Of a stretch of 64,000 nt of DNA, positions 1 through 8,843 are shown piece by piece. Under the pieces are notes generated by a model, which did not search any database, was not told where the DNA came from, and saw nothing but the letters and a program-made list of their open reading frames with translations. Each line of letters starts with the position of its first letter. The stretch's first letter is position 1. This DNA is from Bradyrhizobium macuxiense. Lineage in GTDB: Bacteria; Pseudomonadota; Alphaproteobacteria; Rhizobiales; Xanthobacteraceae. The DNA lies in contig NZ_VITY01000013.1 of NCBI RefSeq assembly GCF_007993935.1, forward strand, positions 185,473 through 249,472, written 5' to 3'. The translations under genes were made by a program, and so were the position numbers.

Positions 1-818
1 GCGCCAACAAGTGCCTGACGCCGGTCTATTACGGCCGCTATCTCGGCTTCGACAAGGCGCCGCACATGTGGGGCGGCTGGGCTGAATATGTCTATGTCGA
101 TCTCGACATGCTGCCGGGCACCAAGATCTACAAATTGCCCGACGACATGTCGCTGCGGCTGGGCGCACTCTCCGAGCCCTTGACCTCCTGCATCCGCGCC
201 TTCAACCGCGCCACCCGCGCCGGCGGCTTTTCCTGGGGCGGCACGGTGGTGATCCAGGGCTCCGGGCCGATCGGCATCCTCGCGGTGGCGGCCGCGCAGG
301 AGATGGGGGCAGGGCGCGTGATCTGCGTCGGCGCGCCGGAAGATCAGCGGCTCAAGCTGGCGCGCAAGTTCGGCGCCGAGGCGACCGTCGACATCGAGCA
401 GCTCAAGACGCCGGAAGAGCGCATCAAGGCGGTGCGCGACATCGTCGGCGGCTTCGGCGCCGATCTCGTGATGGATTGCTCCGGCCATCCGACCGCGGGA
501 CCCGAAGGCATCGAGATGCTGCGCGACGGCGGCACCTACGTCGAGATGGGCCAGTTCACCGATGCCGGCTCGATCAACACGTCGTGGCATCGCATCTGCA
601 CCAAGGACCTCAACGTGCTCGGCTCCTGGGGCTTCACCGGCAACGATCTGCCGCTCGGCGTCGACATGCTCTACCGCACCCGCGACAAATATCCCTGGCT
701 CGACATGCAGACCATCTATCCGTTCACCGAGGACGGCGTCGCGCAGGCGGTCGCGGACGCGATGGCGATGAAGACGGTGAAGTCGACCATCGTGCCGTGG
801 CCCGAGCTGGTCGGGTGA
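1..818 (+). CDS. Zinc-binding alcohol dehydrogenase family protein, 5' end outside window
   Basis: About 271 residues of the C-terminal part are visible; the reading frame is open to the left edge, so the true start lies upstream. A Rossmann nucleotide-binding core is clear, with the motif GSGPIGILA about 80 residues from the first in-window Met and the conserved SEPL segment that precedes it in medium-chain dehydrogenases. The family oxidises alcohols or polyols, or reduces aldehydes, with NAD(P). The N-terminal zinc-ligand region is missing here, so neither substrate nor metal content can be judged. It sits upstream of the patatin gene on the same strand with a gap of 122 bases, so co-transcription is possible but not shown. 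Confidence 0.85.
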   Translation, partial: ANKCLTPVYYGRYLGFDKAPHMWGGWAEYVYVDLDMLPGTKIYKLPDDMSLRLGALSEPLTSCIRAFNRATRAGGFSWGGTVVIQGSGPIGILAVAAAQEMGAGRVICVGAPEDQRLKLARKFGAEATVDIEQLKTPEERIKAVRDIVGGFGADLVMDCSGHPTAGPEGIEMLRDGGTYVEMGQFTDAGSINTSWHRICTKDLNVLGSWGFTGNDLPLGVDMLYRTRDKYPWLDMQTIYPFTEDGVAQAVADAMAMKTVKSTIVPWPELVG

Positions 819-940
819 GGCAGGCAAATGGGAATGCTGCAATTCCTGTTGCAGTGCTCCCAAGGGAATAGCGGCCGGGTGCTGCCGATCATGCTCTGAT
901 ATCGCTCGCCGGGACGACGGCCCGGCGCTAACATCCGATC

Positions 941-2887
941 ATGCAGTCGAACCGCGTGCCGCCGAGTGCAACGTTTGCGTGGGGAAACCTGTCCGAGGAC
1001 TTCCCGCTGTTCAGGACGCTCAGCGCGGAGCAGCGGCTGATCGCGTTTGGCGCGATGACCCGGCGCGACCTGGTGCGTGGCGAGCTGCTGGTCGAGCAGG
1101 GCGGCGCCTCCGACGCCTTGTTCCTGGTGCTGCACGGCGCGCTCGCCGTGTACCGGACCGATCATCCCGAGCCGATTGCGGAGCTTCGCGCCGGCGAGCT
1201 GGTCGGCGAGATCGGCTTCTTCGCCAACATCCCGCGCACCGCCAATGTGATCGCGATCCGCGATAGCAGCGTACTGGTGCTGACGCGGGCGGCGTATGCG
1301 CGGCTTGTCGAGGAAACGCCAGGGATCGTCGAGGCGCTGCTGGCCGCGCTCGCGCAGCGGTTTGCGATCCAGACCGCGCGGCTGCTGCCGGTCCGGACGT
1401 CACCGAAGGCGCGCACCGTCGCGCTGATCTCGGGCGGACGCGAGCCGGTGCCGGCGGCCTTCGAACAAAGGCTGCGCCAGGGCCTTGCCGCCGCCGGCGC
1501 CGAGATCGTCGACCTCGCGCGCGTGCAGGCGATGTTTCCCGGCCGCACGCTGGACGCTTCCGAGGTCGCCGACTGGCTCAACCGGATCGAGTACGACGCG
1601 CCGCTGGTGGCCTATTTCGGCGGCTCCGATGCGTCGGAATGGGCGCGCAAGACCATCCGCCAGGCCGACCTCGTCGTGTTTGCCTGCCGCGGCCAGGCGC
1701 CGCCGCCTGACCTGACCGAGCTCGAGAGCTTCGCTTGCGCCGTGCATCCGGCGTCGGCGCGGCGCCTGGTTCGCGTTCATGACATCAGGCAGAACGAGGT
1801 CAGCGGCACCGCGGCCTGGCTCGCGCGGCTGCCCTGCTTCATGCACCACCATGTCGCGCTCGAGGACCAGATCGATATCGACAGCCTGGTGCGTTTCCTG
1901 TGCGGCCGCGCCGTCGGGTTCGTCGCCGGCGGCGGCGGCAGCCTCGGCACCGCGCATGTCGGGGTCTACAAGGCCTTTCGCGAGCGCGGCGCCATGTTCG
2001 ACATCTTCGTCGGCACCAGCGTCGGTTCGGCGATGGCGGCGGGTTTTGCCAAGAACTACGACGCCGAACATCTCGAGCGCGGCACGCATGAGATCTTCGT
2101 CTCCAGCCGCAGCTTCCGCCGTCCGACCTGGCCGCGCTATGCGCTGCTGGACCACAAGGCCTTCGATCGGGCGCTGGCCGATCAGTATGGCCACAACTGC
2201 CGGATCGAGGATTGCTGGCGGCCGTTCGCGGCGGTCGCCACCAATCTGTCGACGCACAGTCTCGAATTGATCCGGACCGGCCTGCTGTGGCAGGCGGTGC
2301 GCGCTTCCAGCGCCATCCCCGGCCTGCTGCCGCCGTTCTACACGAAGGACGGACTGATGCTGGTCGACGGCTGCCTCGTCGACAATGTTCCACTGGCGCA
2401 GATGCACCAGATGAAGAGCGGCCCGAATCTGGTGGTGCATTTCGGCGAGCCGGCGAGCGAGATGTTCGATGTCGACTATGCCGCGCTGCCGGGAAGGTTC
2501 GAGCTGCTTGCGACCTTGCTGATGCCGTTCCGGCGGAAGTCGCTTCCGGCCGCGCCGAGCGCCGTCAACGTGCTGTGGCGGAGCCTCGTCGCGCATCAGC
2601 GCTACGATACGCTGCCGACCACGCCGTTCGACCTGGTGATGCGCCCGCCGACGCCCGACGGCATCGACGTGACCGATTTCGACCGCCATCAGGAGATTTT
2701 CGAGTCGTCGTATCGCTGGGCCCAGGAAACCATTGCCGCCTCGGAGGCCGCGCATAACCCGGCCATTGCGGCGATCGTCGCGTCCGCCAAGGACGCAGGC
2801 AACGATACGAACAAGGATGCAGACACGAGCGCGGCTCCGGTGACGACGGCGGCCGCGCCGGTTTCCCATCAGGCCCGCGTCGGTTGA
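941..2887 (+). CDS. Cyclic-nucleotide-binding patatin-like phospholipase (NTE family)
   Basis: A 648-residue protein. Residues about 20-150 form a cyclic-nucleotide-binding (Crp-like) domain with the typical GELVGEIGFF segment. The patatin lipase domain begins near residue 330: the oxyanion loop GGGGSLGTAH, the nucleophile elbow GTSVGS (serine near 359) and the Asp of DGCLVDN near residue 475 complete the Ser-Asp dyad. The architecture matches bacterial relatives of neuropathy target esterase, which hydrolyse phospholipid or lysophospholipid acyl chains at membranes. The tail from about residue 615 is Ala/Thr rich and probably disordered. No signal peptide is visible. Regulation by a cyclic nucleotide is the family expectation and is not demonstrated. 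Confidence 0.9.
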   Translation: MQSNRVPPSATFAWGNLSEDFPLFRTLSAEQRLIAFGAMTRRDLVRGELLVEQGGASDALFLVLHGALAVYRTDHPEPIAELRAGELVGEIGFFANIPRTANVIAIRDSSVLVLTRAAYARLVEETPGIVEALLAALAQRFAIQTARLLPVRTSPKARTVALISGGREPVPAAFEQRLRQGLAAAGAEIVDLARVQAMFPGRTLDASEVADWLNRIEYDAPLVAYFGGSDASEWARKTIRQADLVVFACRGQAPPPDLTELESFACAVHPASARRLVRVHDIRQNEVSGTAAWLARLPCFMHHHVALEDQIDIDSLVRFLCGRAVGFVAGGGGSLGTAHVGVYKAFRERGAMFDIFVGTSVGSAMAAGFAKNYDAEHLERGTHEIFVSSRSFRRPTWPRYALLDHKAFDRALADQYGHNCRIEDCWRPFAAVATNLSTHSLELIRTGLLWQAVRASSAIPGLLPPFYTKDGLMLVDGCLVDNVPLAQMHQMKSGPNLVVHFGEPASEMFDVDYAALPGRFELLATLLMPFRRKSLPAAPSAVNVLWRSLVAHQRYDTLPTTPFDLVMRPPTPDGIDVTDFDRHQEIFESSYRWAQETIAASEAAHNPAIAAIVASAKDAGNDTNKDADTSAAPVTTAAAPVSHQARVG

Positions 2888-2946
2888 GCCGCTTGCAGGC
2901 GCCGCCGAAGTCGACCATCGTGCCGGCCTGAAATCCGGAGAACACA

Positions 2947-4128
2947 ATGCCGTTCGATTTGATTCTACGCGGCGGACGGGTGATCGACCCGTCGCAAAAG
3001 CTCGATGCGGTGACCGACGTCGCCTTTGCAGGCGGCAAGGTCGCCGCGATCGGCCGAGAGTTGAATGCCGATCCCGCGACCGACGTGCGCGACGTCTCCG
3101 GGCTGATCGTCTCGCCGGGGATCATCGACCTGCACACCCATGTCTATTGGGGCGGCACCTCGCTCGGCATCGACGCGGAGGAATTCTGCCGCAACTCCGG
3201 CGTCACCACCTCGGTCGACACCGGCAGCGCCGGCCCCGGCAATTTCGCCGGGTTCCGCAAGCACGTCATCGAGCCGAGCCAGGTTCGCATCCTCGCTTAT
3301 CTGCACGTCTCGCATGCCGGCATCTTCGGCTTCTCGGACCGGGTGATGGTCGGTGAGAGCGAGGAGTTGCGGCTGATGAATCCGGTCGATGCCGCGCGCG
3401 TCGCCGACGAGAACCGCGACCTCATCGTCGGCATCAAGGTCCGGGTCGGTCTGTTCGCCTCGGGCACCTCGGGCCTGGTGCCGCTCGAGATCGCGCTCGA
3501 AGTGGCGGAGCAGGTCGGCATGCCCTTGATGGCGCATATCGACCATCCGCCGCCGAGCTATGAGGAGGTGCTCGCGCGGCTGCGCCCGGGCGACGTGCTG
3601 ACCCATGCGTTCCGGCCGTTCCCGAACACGCCGGCGACCGCGCAGGGCACGGTGAAAAGGAGCGTGCTGGAGGCGCGCGAGCGCGGTGTGCTGTTCGACA
3701 TCGGCCACGGCAAGGGCTCGTTCGCCTTCAAGACCGCGCGCGCGATGCTCGCCAACGGCTTCTCACCCGACACCATCTCGTCCGACATCCATCAGCTCTG
3801 CATCGACGGTCCGGCGTTCGACCAGGTGACGACGATGTCGAAATTCCTCTGCATGGGGATGTCGCTGCCGGACGTGATCGCGGCGTCCACCGTCAATGCC
3901 GCGATGGCGCTGCGGCGGCCCGAGCTCGGCAGCCTCAAGCCGGGCAGCGTCGGCGACGCCACGCTGCTCTCGATCAGGCAAGGCCAGTTCGACTACGTCG
4001 ACGTCGTCGGCGAACATCTGACGGGCGATCGCAAGATCGCATCCGAAGGCGTCGTGATCGGCGGCCGCTGGTGGCACCCGAAGCAGGACGCCGCCTCATT
4101 GACGCGCAGCCATAGCTCGGCCGTGTAG
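2947..4128 (+). CDS. Amidohydrolase/deacetylase family metallohydrolase
   Basis: A 393-residue protein of the cyclic amidohydrolase superfamily. It opens with the small beta-domain segment LILRGGRVIDP and then carries the metal-binding DLHTHV motif near residue 60. A later His (AHIDHPP) and the Asp of SSDIHQ fit the TIM-barrel metal site. The family hydrolyses cyclic amides, N-acyl amino acids or ureas; it most resembles the amidohydrolase/deacetylase group related to dihydroorotase and is not pyrC itself. A GGAG ribosome-binding site lies 6 bases before the ATG. It ends facing the exported protein gene at 4232-4609, with a strong hairpin between them. Confidence 0.85.
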   Translation: MPFDLILRGGRVIDPSQKLDAVTDVAFAGGKVAAIGRELNADPATDVRDVSGLIVSPGIIDLHTHVYWGGTSLGIDAEEFCRNSGVTTSVDTGSAGPGNFAGFRKHVIEPSQVRILAYLHVSHAGIFGFSDRVMVGESEELRLMNPVDAARVADENRDLIVGIKVRVGLFASGTSGLVPLEIALEVAEQVGMPLMAHIDHPPPSYEEVLARLRPGDVLTHAFRPFPNTPATAQGTVKRSVLEARERGVLFDIGHGKGSFAFKTARAMLANGFSPDTISSDIHQLCIDGPAFDQVTTMSKFLCMGMSLPDVIAASTVNAAMALRRPELGSLKPGSVGDATLLSIRQGQFDYVDVVGEHLTGDRKIASEGVVIGGRWWHPKQDAASLTRSHSSAV

Positions 4129-4161
4129 GCGGCACGCAGTGACCCCGCAATCCGGAAACAA

Positions 4162-4188
4162 CGAGGCCGCCACATCGAGGCGGCCTCG
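4162..4188. terminator. GC-rich hairpin between convergent genes
   Basis: Perfect 10-base arms CGAGGCCGCC (4162-4171) and GGCGGCCTCG (4179-4188) enclose a 7-base loop. It lies between the stop codons of two converging genes, where it could end transcription from both sides. There is no clear T-run, so termination efficiency is uncertain. Confidence 0.55.
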
Positions 4189-4231
4189 CGGCGAGATCCC
4201 CGGGCGTTCCCGAAGCGTCGTCTTATTTGCG

Positions 4232-4609
4232 TTATTTGCGCTCGATGAAAATCTGCCGGCAGTCGGCCGGGCCAATATTCTCCGCCGAGTGTGAAGCGAT
4301 GACGGGGACCGCATTCACGCTTCCGGCCTTGGTGTGGGTATCCGTGGTTTTTCCGTCAGCTGCGTAGAGCCTCGTATCGCAATCAGTCAGGTGGTAGAGA
4401 ACCGACGGAAGAGGATGGCCATGCACCTTGTCATGGACGCCTTGCTTTCGCACCGTTTCGATGACGCGAAAGTTTTGATCCTCGAAGATCACCTTGTAGA
4501 CGTCTGGGTCCCCTTGAAACGTCGGCGGCGCGTTTTGCGCAATCGCCGCGGATGACACCAGATACAGTGCCGCGAATGCGCCCAGCGCGAATGTGCTGTC
4601 TCGAGTCAT
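4232..4609 (-). CDS. Small exported protein, possible cupin-like fold
   Basis: The start at 4609 is preferred because GAGGAG lies 7 bases upstream; the in-frame ATG 15 bases earlier overlaps that ribosome-binding site. The 125-residue product has a clear signal peptide ending in AIA-QN. The mature part contains VHDKVHGHPLPSVLYHL, whose spaced histidines and beta-rich pattern resemble single-domain cupins, but the family is not certain. The product should be periplasmic. Single gene, convergent with the amidohydrolase. Confidence 0.7.
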   Translation of the reverse strand: MTRDSTFALGAFAALYLVSSAAIAQNAPPTFQGDPDVYKVIFEDQNFRVIETVRKQGVHDKVHGHPLPSVLYHLTDCDTRLYAADGKTTDTHTKAGSVNAVPVIASHSAENIGPADCRQIFIERK

Positions 4610-4986
4610 TTCGCAACTCCTCATTGGCGACGGTTGAGTTCTTCACGGACGTCGGGATGCGCCGCAGAATGCTTCGATGCTTCGAAAGGCCAGGTAGCGA
4701 TTTGACGTCGGCGGTACCGGATCGGATCATGCGCGCACTTCGCCATTTCCACCACCAGCCAGCGCAACCGCATTGACATCACTTCCGGACTACCTCGATC
4801 GGCGGAAGCTCGTCGTAGCGTGCTTCATCAAGGCGACATGGAAGCCGGTCTGAATGAATGTCCGCCAGGGGCCCGAGGGCGGACATCCCGCACACTTCCC
4901 AATCGCTTCAAAGTGCGGTCATATGGCGCCCGCTCGCACTTGGCGCTTTGGGACGATGGTGTCCGCTTGCACGGGGGAGAATGCGC
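4610..4986. other. Divergent intergenic region with one inverted repeat
   Basis: A 377-base gap between two divergent genes. The only structure I see is a perfect 9-base inverted repeat, ATGTCCGCC at 4858-4866 and GGCGGACAT at 4878-4886, about 100 bases before the short-chain dehydrogenase. No convincing small gene is present. Confidence 0.5.
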
Positions 4987-5835
4987 GTGAAGGAACTTGC
5001 TGGAAAGACCGCGTTCGTGACCGGTGCAGCGTCGGGCATTGGATTGGGGATCGCGACCGCTTTGGCCCAGGCGGGGGCGAAGGTCATGCTTTGCGATATT
5101 GAAGAAGCGGCGCTGTCCGCCGCGCTCGAGCAACTGAGGCGCACCAACGCCGATGTCGACGGCGTGAAAGCGGACGTCTCACTCAAGGCCGAACTGGTGG
5201 CCGCCGCCGAAGCCACGATTGCCCGCTACGGCAAGGTGCATATCCTCGTCAACAACGCTGGCGTCGGCGGCGGTGGCCCCTATGGCACCTGGACCGACGC
5301 GTCGTGGAATTGGACCCTCGAGGTCAACCTGATGGCGACCATCTGGGGGATCGAGATTTTCGGGCCGTTGATCGAGCAGCATGGCGAGGGTGGACACATC
5401 GTCTCCACGGCCTCGCTCGCCGGCATTATTTCAGGGGCGAGCACGGCATACAACGTTTCGAAGTATGGCGTCGTCGCGCTGTCCGAGGGACTGCGGCAGG
5501 AACTCGCGCCGCGCGGGATCGGCGTGTCGGTGTTGTGTCCCGGGTTCATCCGCACGCACATCATGGACTCGAGGCGCAACCTTCCCAAGCGCTTCGAGGG
5601 GGAGACGCGTACCTTGCCGACGTCGGGCCCGCTTGCCGAGCGCATCAATCAGGTCCGCCAACGCATCTCCGAGGGCATCGATCCCATGTATGTCGGTGAA
5701 CTCGTCCGCGAAGGCGTCGAAAACGACTGGCCCTATATCTTCACCGACCTCGAATTCGAGCCGGTGGTCGACGCGCGCTTCGCCGCAATCAAGCAAGGCT
5801 TTGACCAGATCCGCGGGCGCAACCCGAAACGTTGA
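4987..5835 (+). CDS. Short-chain dehydrogenase/reductase
   Basis: A 282-residue classical SDR. Cofactor binding is shown by TGAASGIG near the N terminus and NNAG near residue 90. The catalytic set is the Ser of VSTASLAG plus YNVSK (Tyr and Lys four apart). The GTG at 4987 is chosen because GGGGGAGA ends 6 bases before it; the ATG at 4981 would touch that ribosome-binding site and adds only two residues. The family reduces or oxidises carbonyl/hydroxyl groups with NAD(P); the substrate is unknown. It stands alone, about 230 bases upstream of the SPFH gene. Confidence 0.88.
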   Translation: MKELAGKTAFVTGAASGIGLGIATALAQAGAKVMLCDIEEAALSAALEQLRRTNADVDGVKADVSLKAELVAAAEATIARYGKVHILVNNAGVGGGGPYGTWTDASWNWTLEVNLMATIWGIEIFGPLIEQHGEGGHIVSTASLAGIISGASTAYNVSKYGVVALSEGLRQELAPRGIGVSVLCPGFIRTHIMDSRRNLPKRFEGETRTLPTSGPLAERINQVRQRISEGIDPMYVGELVREGVENDWPYIFTDLEFEPVVDARFAAIKQGFDQIRGRNPKR

Positions 5836-6066
5836 GCACCGGCACTTCCACCAGCTGCTGCGAATGATGTGCAATCGCAGCATGCTTTCGCGCGGATCGA
5901 TGTCGCGCCACAAGTGCCGCGGTTCATCTCGTCATCAAAAAAAGATTGGCAGCGCGAACAATGTTCGCGCCTTGCGCCGCCATGGCCGCACCACATGTCC
6001 GCACCGCAATTCTTGGGTCAGGTTTGGGTCCCCAAACCGCCCAGTTGCGAATTGTGGAGACGGACT

Positions 6067-8076
6067 ATGGACTTCGTCGGTTTTCTTAATGGCTTGGGTT
6101 TAACCCAACCGGCCATTTGGACCGCAGTCGTGATCGCGATCGCGATCCTGCTGCGCGTATCGAACGTATTTCGCTACATTCCCAACAACCAGGTCGGCAT
6201 CGTCGAGAAGCTGTGGTCGACCAAGGGCTCGATCGATGACGGCTTCATCGCGCTGAACGGCGAGGCCGGCTATGAGCCGGAGGTGCTGCGCGGCGGCCTG
6301 CACGTGATGTTTCCCCTCATGTACCGGATCCATCGCTCGGACCTCGTGACCGTCGGCCAGGGTAAGATCGCCTATGTGTTCGCGCGCGACGGTGCGGCGC
6401 TGGAGTCGTCGCAGGTGCTCGGTGCCAACGACACCGAGGACAAGTCGGACTTCCAGGACGCGCGCCGCTTCCTGCGCGGCGGCGGCCAGAAGGGCCCGCA
6501 GCGCAAGATCCTGCGCGAAGGTACCTATGCCATCAACACCACGCAGTTCGCCGTCATCACCGACGACCGTGTCTACGGTCACGCCTTGAGCGAGCGCGAA
6601 CGCGGCGTGCTCGAGAGCATGCAGCTCACCATCACCGAGCGCTGGGGCTTTGCCCCGGTCGTGCTGGCGGCCGATCACGATTTGGTCGGCATCGTCACCG
6701 TGCATGACGGTCCGTCGCTGCCTCCGGGCGAGATCATCGCGCCCGAGGTCGGCATCGAGCTGCGGGATGCGGCGACCTTTCACAACAATTTCCAGGAGCC
6801 CGAGAAATTCCTGAGCGCCGGCGGCTATCGCGGCCGCCAGCTCCAGGTCATCGTCGAGGGCACCTGGTACATCAACCGCCTGTTCGCGACCGTCGAGGCG
6901 GTGCCGAAGACGGTGATCCCTGTCGGTAATGTCGGCGTCGTCATCTTCTACACCGGCCCGCGCACCGACGACGTCTCGGGCGAGCAGTATCGCCATGGCG
7001 AGCTGGTGCTCAACGGCAGCCGCGGCGTCTGGAAGGATCCGCTGTTGCCGGGCAAATACGCCTTCAACACCTATGCCGGCAAGATCGAGATCATTCCGAC
7101 CGTCAACTTCATCCTGAAATGGATGCGTGGCGAGGTCGGCGCGATGAAGCTCGACGAGAACCTGTCGGAGATCTCGCTGATCACCAAGGACGCGTTCGAG
7201 CCGACGCTGCCGCTCTCGGTGGTGATGCACATCGACTACAAGAAGGCGCCGATGATCATCCAGCGCTTCGGCGACGTGAAGAAGCTGGTCGAGCAGACGC
7301 TCGACCCGATGGTCTCTGCGTTCTTCAAGAACATCGCGCAGAAGATGACGCTGATCGAGCTGTTGCAGAACCGCGCCGCGATCCAGGCGGAAGCGGCCCA
7401 CGACATGAAGGCGAGGTTCGAGAGCTATTCGCTCGACCTTCAGGAGGTCTTGATCGGCACGCCGCGTGCGGCGCCCGGCGACCACACCATCGAGAACATC
7501 CTGATCCAGCTCCGCTCGCGCCAGATCGCGCGCGAGCAGATCGAGACCTATCAGGAGCAGGAGAAGGCCGCGGTGCAGGAGCGCGCGCTCAACGAAGCCA
7601 AGGCGACGGCGGCGGCGCAGTCGGCGCTGACGCAGTCGCTGATCCAGGTCAAGGTCAACGAGAACGAGGGCGCCGCGGCGCTGGCCCGCGCGCAGAAGGA
7701 CGCCGAGACGCGGAAGGTCACCGCGGCCGCGGTCGGCGAGCAGTCGCGGCTCGAAGGCCAGGGTGAGGCCGACCGGGTGCTGGCGGTCGGCGCCGCCAAC
7801 GCGCAGGCGACCAAGCTGTCGGTCGATGCCTATGGCGGGCCGGAATACCGGCTTGCCGAGCAGAACTTCGCGAAGTTCGCGGATGCCCTGACGCGGATCA
7901 ACCAGCCGCTGGTGCCGCAATTCCTGATGTCGAGCGGGCAGGGCCAGGAGGGCAACAGCGCCGGCCTGATCCCGACCGCGATGCTGAGCTCGATGTTCGG
8001 GCAGATGATGCCCGGCGCATTGGAGAAGCTGAAGGACGAGGCCCCGAAGGCCACGCGCCGGACCAACGGCCAGTGA
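6067..8076 (+). CDS. SPFH/band-7 (flotillin-like) membrane protein
   Basis: A 669-residue protein starting at the ATG with GGAGA 6 bases upstream. A hydrophobic anchor covers about residues 17-35 and is followed by RYIPNNQVGIVEK, the entry to the SPFH domain. From about residue 480 the sequence is Ala/Glu/Gln rich (EQEKAAVQERALNEAKATAA), a coiled-coil stretch typical of flotillins. The C terminus is Gly/Gln/Met rich. Such proteins oligomerise on the inner face of the membrane and organise functional microdomains. The domain region is longer than in minimal flotillins. An inverted repeat GGTTTGG/CCAAACC lies at 6021-6038 just upstream. Confidence 0.82.
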   Translation: MDFVGFLNGLGLTQPAIWTAVVIAIAILLRVSNVFRYIPNNQVGIVEKLWSTKGSIDDGFIALNGEAGYEPEVLRGGLHVMFPLMYRIHRSDLVTVGQGKIAYVFARDGAALESSQVLGANDTEDKSDFQDARRFLRGGGQKGPQRKILREGTYAINTTQFAVITDDRVYGHALSERERGVLESMQLTITERWGFAPVVLAADHDLVGIVTVHDGPSLPPGEIIAPEVGIELRDAATFHNNFQEPEKFLSAGGYRGRQLQVIVEGTWYINRLFATVEAVPKTVIPVGNVGVVIFYTGPRTDDVSGEQYRHGELVLNGSRGVWKDPLLPGKYAFNTYAGKIEIIPTVNFILKWMRGEVGAMKLDENLSEISLITKDAFEPTLPLSVVMHIDYKKAPMIIQRFGDVKKLVEQTLDPMVSAFFKNIAQKMTLIELLQNRAAIQAEAAHDMKARFESYSLDLQEVLIGTPRAAPGDHTIENILIQLRSRQIAREQIETYQEQEKAAVQERALNEAKATAAAQSALTQSLIQVKVNENEGAAALARAQKDAETRKVTAAAVGEQSRLEGQGEADRVLAVGAANAQATKLSVDAYGGPEYRLAEQNFAKFADALTRINQPLVPQFLMSSGQGQEGNSAGLIPTAMLSSMFGQMMPGALEKLKDEAPKATRRTNGQ

Positions 8077-8101
8077 CGCGCATGGCCTGATCAACGACGT
8101 G

Positions 8102-8132
8102 ATCGGCGGCGCGCTACAGACGCGCCGCCGAT
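8102..8132. terminator. 12-bp perfect hairpin downstream of the SPFH gene
   Basis: Arms ATCGGCGGCGCG (8102-8113) and CGCGCCGCCGAT (8121-8132) are perfectly complementary around a 7-base loop. The hairpin lies 26 bases past the SPFH stop codon and between converging genes. It is followed by ATTCAAATTG rather than a long T-run. Confidence 0.6.
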
Positions 8133-8194
8133 TCAAATTGTACTGTGAGCTTGGGCGAGCTCGCCTCGCCGGACAGATTGCCAGCCCGGCGCTC

Positions 8195-8683
8195 TTAGCG
8201 CTCGCGTTCCCAAGTAAGGCTTCCTACGACTCTCTTTCCGGGAAAAACGGAACTGACTTGTTCAGCTGTTCGAATGATCAGCTTATCACCTTCCAGCTTG
8301 AAAAATCGTATTTGGTCCTGTCCAGTAAGAAGCTCATTCCCCGATATGTCCACTTTGGTTGTGAACTTGTCTCCTTCGATCATGAATTTTCCGCTGTAAG
8401 CAAGGAGCGACCTCAGAAGGGTCGCCGACTCCTCATTGCTTGTTGCCGGTTTACGATTTGCCGCCACGATGACGAACGTCACGTATCCATCCGCCGCGAA
8501 GATCGCTCTGCCTTTGGGATTGGGACCGAAAGGCTCGGTAGCCTCTCCACCGATAATCTGAATTGTCCACGAGCTCAGCTTCCAACTACCTGCGAGCTGC
8601 CCCGCTGCATTGTCCGCGAGGGCAACTCCAGCTTGAAAACAGACGCATACAACAGCAGCGGCCAGCACACGGAGAAGTACCAT
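8195..8683 (-). CDS. Exported lipocalin-like domain protein (paralogue 1)
   Basis: The start at 8683 is set by AGGGAGGAAGAC immediately upstream. The 162-residue product has a signal peptide (LLRVLAAAVVCVCFQAGVALA) and then LAGSWKLSSW, the conserved entry of the lipocalin-like domain family, with the strand-rich body and closing RFFKLEGDKLIIRT. It should fold as a small periplasmic beta-barrel; ligand unknown. A second copy lies at 12150-12635 on the other strand: both contain EPFGPNPKGRA and end in LTWERER, so they are recent paralogues. Confidence 0.8.
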   Translation of the reverse strand: MVLLRVLAAAVVCVCFQAGVALADNAAGQLAGSWKLSSWTIQIIGGEATEPFGPNPKGRAIFAADGYVTFVIVAANRKPATSNEESATLLRSLLAYSGKFMIEGDKFTTKVDISGNELLTGQDQIRFFKLEGDKLIIRTAEQVSSVFPGKRVVGSLTWERER

Positions 8684-8843
8684 GTCTTCCTCCCTCTCAG
8701 TAGATGACCAGGTCCATTCAAACAAATGCCCAGACTACCTGTGAGAGACGAAATCGGCGAGAGCGAACGGTCCGGGGAGAGGTCCGCTGTGGGGTCATTT
8801 TCGACGAACCAGGGTGAGGGACGCCGCTCATGACGCAGCAGGG

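Noticed and set aside
1400..2947. Long minus-strand open frame opposite the patatin gene
   Set aside because: Arg/Ala/Gly-rich translation without domains; an antisense shadow of a GC-rich gene. The same holds for similar long antisense frames opposite 6067-8076, 16204-18462, 24481-26838, 31903-33636, 43681-45729 and 59861-61882.
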